Made by a program: the position numbers and the translations under genes. The notes under the pieces were generated by a model, which made no database searches, had not been told where the DNA came from, and saw only the letters and a list, made by a program, of their open reading frames with translations. This document shows positions 10,801 to 24,400 of a stretch of DNA of 64,000 nt, in pieces. How positions within the stretch are numbered: the first letter of the stretch is position 1; each line of letters begins with the position of its first letter. Source of the DNA: Gonioctena quinquepunctata (Eukaryota > Arthropoda > Insecta > Coleoptera > Chrysomelidae); NCBI GenBank assembly GCA_018342105.1, contig JAFIRS010003441.1, positions 1-64,000 of the forward strand, given 5' to 3'.

Positions 10801-13800
10801 ATTGAACATGAAGTTGATGTGCCGCATTTATAAAGTTACCGAACATAAAATAATGTGACTTCAGTTATTTTTTTTAAGTAATCTTAAACTGGACCAAGAA
10901 ACGCATTTGGATTGGATGTTTTCTTGTATCCAATTGATTTCTTACGTAAAAAGAAGGAACATAACCTAACCTAACTTGGCTAACCTTGTTACCCAAGTTA
11001 AGCAAGCTAATCAACCTTATACTTTAATATTAAAGAAGCGAAACCACCCTTTTTTTTACTTTAAAAGGCGGTGAAAATTTTGGGAAAATCCGGATTGGCC
11101 AAATTCACTTGAATAGTTGGCAACGTGGCATGTTCATAAAACGCCAAGATCAATGCAACCACCAATATGGGATTTTTGACAGTTCATGTGAGAAATTTAA
11201 TGAAACATAATCGGAGTTTTTTCATATCTTTATTGTTCATCAAGTGATTTTAATATTACTCAAACGTCAAATGAGTGTCCAGTTAATAGTTTAATGCAAA
11301 AACTATTCTTTATATCAGTTTGCAGTTTCCAAAAGTGATATTCCATAACCTCTATTTATGGACCTTCTGGGGCCCATATCTCCTAAAATTATCTCTTCCG
11401 CGCTAAATTTTTGATTGCTATACTGTTTTTATCGTCTTCTTAAGCACCTGTGAAAATTTTCGTGAAGATACTGGGTGATCTCATATTCTTGACCTTTACC
11501 CCATTTCGCTTCTTGAAGCACTTGAACGTTCGGCTCACAACAGTTTAAAAAAATTATTAAAATATATAAAAATATTAAAAGTAACAAAAGCTGCTAAAAC
11601 AGTTAAACGTTCGATCAACAATACACAAATTATTAAATGTACAAAAATTCGGACAATTACAAAAACCTCGAATTAGGGAGACTAACAAAAACGTCAGATT
11701 ATTTGACAACTATCCAGAGGCGGAGCTTGAATTTGGAATTTTAGTATTAACTGATTTAATTCATCACAGCTTTGCGTTTTTTAAAAGCGAGTTGCCAAAA
11801 CTGCCATAAACACAAACAAAATTAGTATCATTGCATAGGTTTTTTCGATACCTTTTAAAAGAGGTGTCGCTTGCCGTAGGGTTCCATATAAAATTATTGG
11901 TCACAATGGCCTTGTGACGTCATCTTTGACGATTTCGTCATCTATCATCACTAGTAGGGAAGTTAACAACCTTTAATATTCAGTTTCCAAATTTCACTTG
12001 TTTAAGTATATATAATCGTTCCAAAAATAAGAGGGGGGGAGGGGACTTTTGAGAAGCACTGTATATAATAGAAAGAGAGAGAGAGAAAGTCGCATGGAGG
12101 GGGCATAACGCTTTTTTCTTACGTTACATTTTCTGCCAGTTAACACCTATCGCAAGCCGCGTAAAGGATCTTCGTAAAAGTAGTTTTACCTTGAATTTTA
12201 TTATTTTTGAATAAGAGCAAAACAATGACATATCCTCAACTATTTTAAATAAGCCATAAATATGTTATAACCTTTCTATAAAATATGATTGAAAATCCTA
12301 AATTTGGCCTTACGATAACAAAATATTAATATTTCTTCCCTTATTTATAACACAATCACGAGTAAGCCCCATGGTGTCTGACGTCACGACTTGGGCAGTT
12401 TATTTATAGGAAATTTCATGCTCTTTCAGAAAAACTTGGTATGACAACCTTTACTCTGCCTGAAATGTCTGTCATTCCTTTTTGAAGGAGGTGACGGGTA
12501 ACAAAGTTTTGCCGTTATAGCGTAGAAAGGTTTTCGTTATTTTGTTTTTTTTGTGTGCTCTCTGTCATACCAGTTGTACTGAGTGGGCTGTACGAATAGA
12601 TTGAAAATAATAACTCCCCAATGATCTTGATATCAATATTTCCAAATTATTTAATTTCGCCACTATTGTAAAGAAAATTGACACGAAAATGTTTCGTGTC
12701 TAGTATATCTGGGTTAAGTTTGAAGATGGCCTAACGGCCTCTTTTATACATCTAGTCTACTCGACAAGTTGAAAATCAAAAAAAATTTTGGAAAACCAAA
12801 AAAAAAAATTGAAAATTAAAAATGAAGATGAAAAAAATGCATTTGTTTTTTACCAATATTTCTTGAACTATTGATATTTAAGAAATTTCAAAAAAAGATT
12901 CTGAAAGAGGAGGAAATTTCCAATAAAAAACTTCCAGCTCCCGGAACTCTATCTCCATTATTTATAATTTTAATTTAACGCTGAAAATGGTTCTCCGAGC
13001 GACATTTTTAGGTTGCGCGCGCGGCGTCAAAAGCGAGTAGACACATTAATTAATTTATTTAAGGTATTAAATATGTTTTTTTAAATTTGAAAAAATCATG
13101 GTGTATTCGGAACATTATGAATAATTTATTCCCCTTGGAAATTTTACTTAACGTTGATTTTTCAACAAGTTAAACGATTGTTAACTAACAAAATTTTCTC
13201 GAATTTCTGTCTTAATTGTAAATGAAATTTTTTTTAAATAATTGTAAAAAAATTTTTAATTTTATATATTACAAAAAAATTGAACAAAAACTAAAAAACC
13301 CAAGTAATGTTGTTGAAAAAATTTTTTTTTCCGTAATCATCATATTATAGTTTTTTCATTAATACAAGATATAAGTTGATTTGCAAAAAAAAAAATTTCC
13401 GCCATTTGTTGATATATTTTTTATAAACAAATTGATTATTTCAATATTTTTGAAATTTTTTTTTTCGCAACTTCATTATATTACAAATATCATGATTTTG
13501 GAAAAAAAAATTTCTTAATAACAATTTTTAATTGTTTATAATCGTTTTTTTTATATTTATATTGTTTAAATAATTAGTCAAGGGATTTTTTTTTCTAAAA
13601 ATCATAATTGGCAGTCTTCTATGAAGTAACACAAGAAAAATTTTTTTTATCAACAATTCCATTGTTTATTAACTTACCAATTTGTTATAAACAAATTTTT
13701 AACTTTGTTAGATTTTTTTTCTGAAATTTGCAAAAACAACCATATATAACAAAGTATAAGAAAAAAATCAATTTTTTATTGTACTTCGGGAATTGGAATT

Positions 13801-15442
13801 GGGAAAAATTGGGAAATTTTTTTTTCTATACTTTGTTGTATATAGTTGTTTTTGTAAATTTTAGAAGTTTCAGAAAAAAAATCTAAAAAGTTAAAAATTT
13901 TTTAAAGGAATTGTTGATAACAAAAAATTGTTTTTTGTTACTCCATAGAGGACTGTCAATTATGATTTTTAGAGGAAAAAATTCTTAACTGATTATTTAA
14001 ACAATAGAAATATAAAAAAACGATTATAAACAATTAAAAATTGTTATTAAGGAAAAAATTTTTTTCAAAAATCATAATATTTGTATTATAATGAAATTGT
14101 GGAAAAAAATTTCCTCAAAAATATTGAAATAATCAATTTGTTTATAAAAAATTGATCAACAAATGGCGGAAAAATTTTTTTAATTTATATCTTTTTTTTT
14201 CAACAACATTACTTGGATTTTTTTGTTTTTGTTCAAGTACAAAAATTATTATAAACAAAGTATGAATATTTTTTCAACTTTCATGGCGTGATCTTGTTAA
14301 GTATGTATATAAGAAAGGCTCTACGAAGCGAAACATTTTTACGACAATTATTTAAATATTTTTTTTCATTTACAATTAAGACAGAAGTTCGAGAAAATTT
14401 TGTTAGTTAACAATCGTTTAACTTGTTGGAAAATAAACTTTTAGTAAAATTTCCAACGGGAATTAATTATTTATAGTCTTCCGAATACACCATAATTTTT
14501 TCAAATTAAAAAAAAATATGTAATACCTTAAATACATTAATTAATGTGTCGTACTCGCTTTTGACGCCGCGCGCGCAACCTAAAAATGTCGCTCGGAGAC
14601 CCATTTTCAGCGTTGAATTAATTATAAATAATGGAGATAAAGTTCCGGGAGCTGGGAGTTTTTTATTGGAAATTTCCTCCTCTTTCAGAATCTTTTTTTG
14701 AAATTTCTTAAATATTAATAGTTTATGAAATATTGGCAAAAAACGAAATGCCATTTTTTTTTCATCTTCAATTGTTTATAACTTTTGCAATTTTTCATGT
14801 GCTAATACACGCTTTTGGCACATTTTTCTAGGCGTTATTCCGGACCCAATGAGCTATCACACTCAATTTTAAGAGCAGTATCTCTATTTTAGACCATTTT
14901 CAACTTGTCGAGTAGACTAATCAGGTTGACTGATAATTGGAACGAAATCGCAACGTCACGCCACCATCTCCGCCCATGCTTTGAGGAGAGTTTCTCACAT
15001 ATCTTTTCATCAAAACTTTGATATCTTGAAAATTATAAAAATGTTTATAAAAATGATGTAAAGATAATTTTTCATCAACACAAAATACCAAACATAACAA
15101 TAATATTTATTTATTGTTCGATTGTCTTATTAGCCAAATAAAACACGAAAAAAAGTGTTTTATGTGCTAAGATGACATGAAATGCAATACATTTGATCCC
15201 CAGCTGGTATTGTTATAAACACGAAGACTTTTCCTGATTTGAAGGCTTATTTGATTTTCATGACAATTGCTGAAAATATATAATAGTTATTTGTGCAACC
15301 AGCAAAAATAGTGCTTTTTCCAGCACTTTTTTTCGTAACGAGCGAATTTCTGCGGAATGAGTGAAGCGAGTTCCGCAAAAGAAAGTGAGTTACGGAAAAT
15401 AGTATTTCCCAACACAATATTTTTTTAATTTTGAAAATAAGT

Positions 15443-15480
<38 letters not shown>

Positions 15481-18400
15481 TCGCAACATATGGAAGTTTT
15501 TTTATTAATAGATATAATTAAAATTTGACTTCGCAGTTAGTTTGTGCGTGAAAAATGAGTGAAAAACAGCCTCTTTCCTTTTGTCATGTGCTACTCTAAA
15601 CCTGTCAAATTTGACATTTTTTTCGAAAATCCTAAAAAATCAGTTATTTTTTGGAAATTTCGAAAAATGCCAAAAAAAAAGTTGCTCGGTTATACCTTCG
15701 CTCCAAATTTGGACTCTCTACTGTCCCTTCGACTTTTTTCCAATTTTTTTAATTTTTCGAATCTTTCGCTCTACCGATTCGAACGAAACATGATTCAAAT
15801 TTCACAATTTTGATGAATACGAGCCTTCAATGTCATATCTTCCCCAGAAAATACCCACATTGGCCTGTTAACAGAAAAAAAAAATGCACCTCCAGAAATT
15901 CGTCTTTGTTGTTGCAAAGTTCATCTAGTTTTTTCATTTCATTGTGAAACTGATTCGGATTTTCAATGTATGGACGTTAATATGTCAATAATCGAATAAA
16001 CGAATTTCTCTTCATTCTTATTACACTCGTATTTCTTTTTTGAATAGATTTTTATCCAGTTTGATTATTTTGCTGGCCAAAAATGCAGTTACAAACCCGA
16101 AATATTATACTTTTCTGTAAAAATGACAATGACCTACAGTTTCATAACTATTCAAAAGACTTTCGTTCTAGCGATTTGTACTGAACATGATATAAAATTT
16201 CGTGATTTTAAACAATACAAGACTAATGCAACATCTCGGGAAGAAAATAGTACAATTGATCGAATCGAAATAAAATTTTCCCTTAGTAGACTTTTGAAAC
16301 AAATTTTTAGTTTTGAATAATGTCAAATTATTGCGTTTAATAAATCGAGTTGTTTTGTGTACAGTGTCTCAGTCAGATGTTTGGGGAAAAAGTGATAGGA
16401 CGAGATTGGAAAGATTATTGGCCACCAAGATCACCGGACTTATCTCCAATAGACTTTTTTCTATGGGGTTATAAGCACAGACCATTTGCAAACAAAGAAC
16501 ATTCAGAGAATACCTTTCGGGAGTGTTGTGCTAACATAAATCCCCTATAAAGTATAAGATTTCGGGTTTGTTTGTAACTGAATTATTGGTCAGAAAAATA
16601 ATCAAACTGGATAAAAATCTATTAAAAAAAGAAATACGAGTGTAATAAGAATGAAAATAAATTCGTTTATTCGATTATTGACATATTAACGTCCATACAT
16701 TGAAAATCCGAATCAGTTTCACAATGAAATGAAAAAACTAGATGAACTTTGCAACAACAAAGACGAATTTCTGTAGGTGCATTTATTTTTTTTTCTGGTA
16801 ACAGGCCAATGTGGGTATTTTCTGGGGAAGATATGACATTGAAGGCTCGTATTCCTCAAAATTATGAAATTTGAATCATGTTTCGTTCGAATCGGTATAG
16901 CGAAAGATTCGAAAAATTAAAAAAAATGGAAAAAAGTCGAAGTGACAGTAGAGAGTCCAAATTTGGAGCAAAGGTATAAAATCGAAAACTGAGCAACTTC
17001 TTATTTTGGCATTTTTCGAAATTAAAAAAAAAACTGATTTTTTAGGATTTTCGAAAAAAATGTCAAATTTGACAGGTATAGAGTAGCAAATACAAAAGAA
17101 AAGAGGCTGTTTTGCACTCATTTTCCAAGCACAAACTAACTGCGAAGTCAAATTTTAATTATATCTATTAATAAAAAAAACTTCCATAGGTTGCGAACTT
17201 TATGTGTGACACTGTATGTATATATATATATATATATATATATAAGAAAACTAACTTTTAACGCACTAAAAATAAAAATAAAATAATATTCAACGACTAT
17301 GCCAAAAAGCATGGGGTGCCTTTTGACTACCTATCTTTGAGAAATATAATACGTAATATTAATTTCGACAAAGCACCCCACGCTTTTCGGCATATTCATT
17401 GAATATTAAAATTTTTTTTTTACTTTTTAGTGCGTTAAAAGCGTTTTCGTTAGTTTTTTGAAATATAATTTATTTTTTACGTTTTAGTCTCATAATAATT
17501 CTAACATATTATACCAATTTAAATTTAAAAAAAGTTTGTCCGGTGTGGGGTTTCGAACCCACGCTCCCTTTCAAGAACTAAACTTAAGCCTGGCGCCTTA
17601 GACCGCTGGTTTGTAAGGATATTTACAAGTTGGCTAAAATGTCAGCTGGAGTATCACCAATTGTTCAAGTTGTGTTATTAATATTTATAATTAGTTTTTA
17701 CCATACATATTATTTATTAAATTTGAATAAAATCAAATCCTCATAATATGTACAAAGAATATAACAATAAAGAAGTACTTCAGGTAGTTTAGCCTTAAAA
17801 TTATAACAAATTTTATTCCTGTATTTTTTGCAACTAATGGTGAAATTTACTTTTCATTGCCAATTGCGAAAAATTTTAAAGTAAGACATTTGATAACGTC
17901 AACGAGTTTTGAAAAGTGTCACTTTAAATGTCAAAATTAGAAAAAATACTTATTAGCTGGTACCCGCATATTCGTCCGCGTAGAATTTGTATTTTTCCCA
18001 TGTTTCTCTTTGTGTTTTTCCATCTAGCTTATGCCTGTGGCTTTGCCCGCTTCTCGTTATCTCGTTATCCCATGTCCCGTCATCCCGTTCCAATTATCCC
18101 GTTATCCCGTTTCCCTTTATCCCGTTATCCCAATATCCCGTTTTCCGCTATCCCGTTATCCCGTTTCCCATTATCCCGTTATCTCGTTTGGGTGGCATAA
18201 TTGATTTGACAGCGAAGTAATGCTTTGTGACGACTATTCCAAATTCACCAACCTCTTTTCACCACTTTAGGCACGGAATTTTCAAACAAGGTTGAACACG
18301 ATTTATTAATTTGTAACAGAGAGCCAAAACACCATTTTTTATGACCCTAACTTAAAAAGTAACGGAACCCTCAAACAAACTTTCACAACTGCATTTCACC

Positions 18401-21400
18401 CCTTTAGGGGTTGAATTTCTTAAAACATTGAAACGCGTATTTCTTCATTTGTTACAAAGACCTCAAATTCCACGTTTTATGACCCTAACGTAAAAACTAA
18501 CGGAACCCTTATAAAAATCTTTCACCCCCCATTTCACCGCTTTGAGGGTGAATTTCAGAAAACACTGAAACTCGTATTTCTTTAATTGTTACAAAAACCT
18601 CAAATACAGTTTTTTTCCCCCCCCCCCTTCTCCCCATTTCACTAACTATTGGTACTCCTTTACAAACTTTCATCCCTTATTTTGACCCCTTTGAAGTTGA
18701 ATTTTCAAAAACTCCCCTACCTCTAAAATATCGAAAATACTGAACTGCCTTTCTCTCACGGATAAATTTATTTCCATTCCAACTCATCATTTTTCCACTA
18801 GTAATTTTTTTCAAATAACTCACATTTTTCAATTTTGCGATTCTTAAGACGAATTTTTCTCACAAAATTATTTCGTTACAAAAAGAAATTCATCCGATGA
18901 AAGAAAATTCTAGTTTTCATTGTTCTGGAAACATGACTATTTTGACTTTCTTTTACATTTATTTTCAACAAATAATTTTTTCATTAGTAATTTTGCTCAA
19001 AAGAAACTCACACATTTGTCGATTTCGTGATTTTTTTTCTCATAAAATTATTGATTCGCAAAATGTTAACGTTAAAAAGATGAATTCACTGCCCTAGTAG
19101 CTTATGATTATTTTGACATTTGACAAGGACGAACAAAAAACGAGTTACCAGTCCCCTACCTTTGAAATATCGAAAATATTGAATTTAACTCGAGCTTTTC
19201 TTAAACAGGTAAATTTGTTTTCAACTCAACATTTTTTCATTAGTAACCTTGCTCAAAAAACTAACATTTTTCGGTTCGACAATTTTTTAGTAACGATTTT
19301 TTCTCATAAAATTATTAATCGCAAAGAGAAATTAATCCGATGAAAGGAAAAATTCTAGTTTTCACTGTTCTAGTAGCTTATGATTATTTTGACATTGACA
19401 CACACGAACAAAAAACAAGTTATCAGTCCCCTACCTCTAAAATATTGAATTTATCTCGAGCCTTTCTTTTACGGATACATTTATTTTCAACTCATCATTT
19501 TTTCATTAGTAGGATCTTGATCGAAAAACTCGCATTTTCGATTTCACGATTTTTTAAGACGATTTTTTCTCATAAAATTATTGATTTGCAAAATGATTTC
19601 GTTGCAAAGAGAAATTCATCCGATGAAAGAAAAGTCCAGTTTTCATTGTTCTGGAAACATGATTATTTTGACTTTCTTTCACGGATACGTTTATTTTCAA
19701 CTAATAATTTTCTCATTAGTAATTTTGCTCAAGAAACTCACACATTTGTCGATTTCGTGATGTTTTCTCATAAAATTATTGATTCACAAAATTTTAACGT
19801 TAAAAAGAGAAATTCACTGCCCTGTAGTTTATGATTATATTGACATTTGACATGGACGAACAAAAAACAAGTTACCAGTCCCCTACCTTTGAAATATCGA
19901 AAATATTGAATTTAACTCGAGCTTTTCTTAAACGGGTACCTATCTAAATTTGTTTTCAACTCAACATTTTTTCATTAGTAACCTTGCTCGAAAAACTAAC
20001 ATTTTTATGTTCGACAATTTTTTAGTAACGATTTTTTCTCATAAAATTATTAATCACAAAGAGAAATTCATCCGATGAAAGGAAAAATTCTAGTTTTCAC
20101 TGTTCGAGTAGCTTATGATTATTTTGACATTTGACACGGACGAGCAAAAAACAAGTTAGGTACCTACTATTAGGTAAGTATTTGAGAACTCTTATTAAAA
20201 ACTAGCTGGCACCTTAAAACTTATATTTATCAAAATGAATTATAGCTCAGGGATAGTTTAGCTTTTTATTAGTGATTTTTTTCAACGTAGGTACCTATAG
20301 ATGTGCTCGGCATAACCGTGACAATTTCTATTTTATGTACCGAGTTTAATGGATTCTAGAAGGCTGTGATAAACTGACAAGTAGCAACATGGTGATTTGT
20401 AATATGAAATTTAAAAACGTAATTCATATAATTTGTTACATGAAATCTGAGAGTCAAACAAATGTGGTTTTCCAAAGACCATATTACGAAATATTTTCAT
20501 GACCATACAAGAATACTCAGATTTATGCCCTCACGCAAAGTTCTTACCTACCTGAAGTTGAGAACGAAGCCGCTCTTTCGTAATCACACTAGGTATTGTT
20601 TGTTGTTTATTTTCTCTTCCACCACCAAATACTAGCACTACACAAGCAGTCCACATCAATTTTCTCACAGGACTAATTCCAAAACGCAATTAGATTACTT
20701 GGGACTTCCGATAATTTCGAAAAGAACAGAATTCACGTCACCGTCATCGAAATACATGAACTAACGCATTTTTACAACGATTTGGGCGTGTGCGTGGGCA
20801 GCACGATTGTTTTCAAAGCCCACTAAGTACGCTATGAGTAGATTATGAACTCCCAACTACCTTGATCGTTTTGGCTAAATCTGGAAAAATTACGATTTCA
20901 ACATAATATTCTGGCAAAATACCTATCTTTGTTACTTTTCATTTTGGTCGAACCGGTGCCGGTATTTTCACATTTTTCACGCATATCTAATCATTTGGAT
21001 AGCGCACGCCGATAAAGCAGCCAAGCAGAGCTTTTTCTTCCGACTTGATTCACAAATATTGAGATTGCCAACTAAAAACGTATTTTTATCAAAATAAATT
21101 ATACTTAGAGATAGTTTAGCTTTTCATTAATTCCTTTTAAATCGGTTCAGTACTTCCAGAGATCACCCCCTACATACAAACAAATGTTACCTCTTTATGA
21201 GTAGGTAGAGGTAGATATAGATGAAATATAGACATCAAGCTCGTTTATTTCTTGGCATCCATGAAGACATGAAGAGATAACTAGGTATATAATGCAGACG
21301 TAGGTATTAATTTAATAACTGTACTCACCACTGCTATGTAAATAAAAAACGCCAATTCCATTCCATATCAGCGCAATTGATAGGTTAGGATACCCTTCCA

Positions 21401-24400
21401 TTTTCTTCAGCTCAAAAGCTGAACATTGCCACTGACGTCCTCTGTTCAGAAAAAACGCGTGAAATCCTTGCCGTATCATCACCATAACCTCGCACAATAA
21501 AAAATTCAACTCTAAAACAACACCAGCTGATTTCTTTCCATGTCCAAGTTAGATTTACGGAACGGAACACCCGAATCGCGTCTTCACCAACATAACTTAT
21601 CAGCGGAAATCGGAAATAAAATTATAATCGAAATATAAATCGTGGAAGAGTACTGTTATATCTTGGTTTTTGTCTAGAACTTATCTTCAAGCCAAACTGC
21701 TTATTTTTTCTAACAATTGAAATCTGCACGAATGTCGGAGCATGCGCAATTCACCCTTAGTTTCATTGTTGCAATCGCCCTAGTCAAATTAATGCTTGAA
21801 TTCGTCAGATGAAATTAAGTTCTTGTTAATATAATAATAATAATATTTTCTAATATATAATGCCGTGATTATTACCTACAATGAATCCATTAATCGAATG
21901 GAATTCCCGAAAAATAAATAAAGAGGGAATGGGTAGCTTGAAATACGCGGGAGAAAGCAGATTACTCATACATAGGTCATAGGTCACTAGATGATATACT
22001 GTTTCGAGCGGTACCTACGCTACCGTCAGTGTCGTACGTACGTATATTTGACAAATATAAAAATGGAAAAACAAATTATTTTGAGGAGAATTCTCGTTTC
22101 CAAATTTGAAGATGGCACATATCATAATGAGAAAAGTAGAGGATTTTCAATGTAAAAATCACTCCTCTATATTTATAATATATACCTATACCTACGTACC
22201 TTTATTAGGTTCAATCAGCTGAATATTTTCAGTACCTAATTGAGAAATAACGCAGCAGGACACAGGACTCGCCCATTCTACGAACTATAAATATTGGACG
22301 ATAAAAACGCCTATTATCACTCTCGGCTTTATATTTCTTGCGCTCATTAAAAACCGGACTTCAATTCAAATTTTGATATTAGGTAGGACATGGGTTTATG
22401 AAATCTACAGGTTCTTTTGCTGTTATTTTCCAGATGAGTAATTAAAATAATTTTTATTCACACTTAATTGAAATGAAGGAAAACAATTGCATTCCACGAA
22501 AAACAGTATATTTGGATGAACTTGAGGGCAAAGTTACATACACACAAATAATTCGATAACCTCATTTTCTTCGAAGTAGAACGAAAATACCCGTTTTCAA
22601 TGAAATGATTACAATCACTCAATGCAGAACGTGCTGCAAATTATTGCCAAACAGTTCCATTTTACCGCGTTTTTATAAACTCGCTTTCTTGTCTGTCTGT
22701 TCGACACAAATTTTGCAATCGATTTTAAACTAACTTCCCGATGAGCTAGAGACTTGGATGACAATGCATTATTAACTCGCTCTAGCTCTTGTCTGTCTGA
22801 TTGTCCGTAATAATAATAGTAATAATAGTAAGGAGTAATCGATTTCAAACTAACTTTTCGATAAGCTAGACACTTGAAACTTCTTACATTACTCAGAACT
22901 GGATGAAAAAGCAATACTTATTTCTTGTCTATGAATTTGTTTGTCTGTAGTAATAATAATAGTAAGGAGTAATAAGTAACTTCCCTATCCACAATTACAA
23001 ATTTTCAGGACAATCTGTATGTGGTTATAAATCTATATGGGGCTAGGCAATTATCTTATGCTTTTTAGTCCGTTTTATTTTCTCAATATTATTAGAATTC
23101 CGTACATCAAAACGAGATATGGAAACCCTTACCTAATTAAATCGGATCACAATCAAGTATTGAAGACACTATCAGATCGTTTATCTTTTAAAATGATTTG
23201 AGATATGAGAAGAATGCGTTTAATCAATATTGAGACAAGTAAACACTGAAACAAATAAATTGTTTGGGTAAATATTTTTTTCATTTCAACAATGTATAAA
23301 ATGAAGACGAAAAGCAACTAATAATAACGTCATATCGAGGATTTCATCAGTGACATTCTATTTCGATGGTTATGTTGGATTCGAGGATTTTTTTTCGATT
23401 TCAAGTTCTATATTTTGTTCGAAAAATCAACCAAGAAAATTGGGAATAGCTCTTGGAAACTTGTGAAAATCACAAACAGTCAATTCATAATGAATTGAGT
23501 TTGTGATTCCCACATCCAATTCTCAGATTTAATTTTTAACAAACGAAATGGAGACTTTAATGTACATAACGCTGCCTGGCTCAAATTCTCTAACAAAACA
23601 GATGATGCGGGTCGCCAAGCCGAGGCCTTCGCCATCACTCATGGTCTAGAACAACTGGTCGAGCTACCAACCCGCATCCCTGATGTCAACAACCAGTCTG
23701 CCAATACACTAGATCTTTTCCTCACCACCAATCCTGACCCGTATAGAATAGAAGTTTGTGCCCCACTTGGAAACTCTGATCACACCCTCATCTCCACAAC
23801 ATGCTCTTTCCATTTACCATCGGGCCCCTATATCAGCCCGTGAAACCAGAAATGAAGGAGGAAGAAATGTTAATAATATAAATATGGACTTGGCAACAAT
23901 TCTCGAGTGGGGATCTAATAACTTGGTAGAATTCAATGCAAACAAAACACAAGCATGTCTTTTCTCTAGAAAAGTCGATCTCACTGTGCCTAACATAACT
24001 TTGTCAGGAGTAACCATACCACTGAAGTCATCCATATCGATGCTTGGTATTACTATCAGCAATAACCTTTCCTGGGAAAATCACGTGAGGTCCATTGCCA
24101 AAAGTGCATCCCAAAAACTTGGTTTTTTGTTTCGTGCCAAGAGCTATTTCACCCCACTCAGCTGCTTATGATCTATAAGGCACAGATCCGACCTGTCCTG
24201 GAATACTGTTCCCATATTTGGAGCGCGGCACCTAAACATATCCTGAGGCTATTGGATTCTGTCCAAAAAAGGGCAATTCGTCTCGTCGGTGATGCCTCGC
24301 TTACAAACTCGCTCACTTGTCTGGAACACCGTAGAAAAGTTGGCGATTTGTCTCTATTTTATAGATATTTTCATGGGCGATGCTCTTCTGAAATATCAAC

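Larger units (their letters stand above)
9462..12061 (-). mobile_element. Tc1/mariner-superfamily element, internally deleted, with nested insert
   Basis: Terminal repeats are CAGTGCTTCTCAAAAGTCCC at 9462 and its reverse complement ending at 12061. Both are flanked by TA (9460-9461 and 12062-12063), and both are followed inward by a C/G-rich run and ATTTTTGGAACGATTATA-type sequence. It carries a truncated transposase and is interrupted by a 1.24-kb element at 10259-11500, so the host element itself was about 1.35 kb. Confidence 0.85.

Noticed and set aside
10955..10980. CCTAACCTAAC, resembling the insect telomere unit TTAGG
   Set aside because: Only two units, inside a nested transposon; too short to be interstitial telomeric DNA.
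14506..14754. 82-codon - strand frame
   Set aside because: Lies in one arm of the giant palindrome; its partner arm is not open in the same way and there is no family match.
17928..18220. Open frames over the second minisatellite
   Set aside because: Same cause: repeat-driven openness with no domain.
19104..19834. Open frames of 79-164 codons
   Set aside because: They lie in the higher-order tandem array and repeat with it.
3496..20155. Regularly spaced repeats considered as a CRISPR array
   Set aside because: Units are contiguous minisatellite or satellite repeats without unique spacers, and the DNA is animal.
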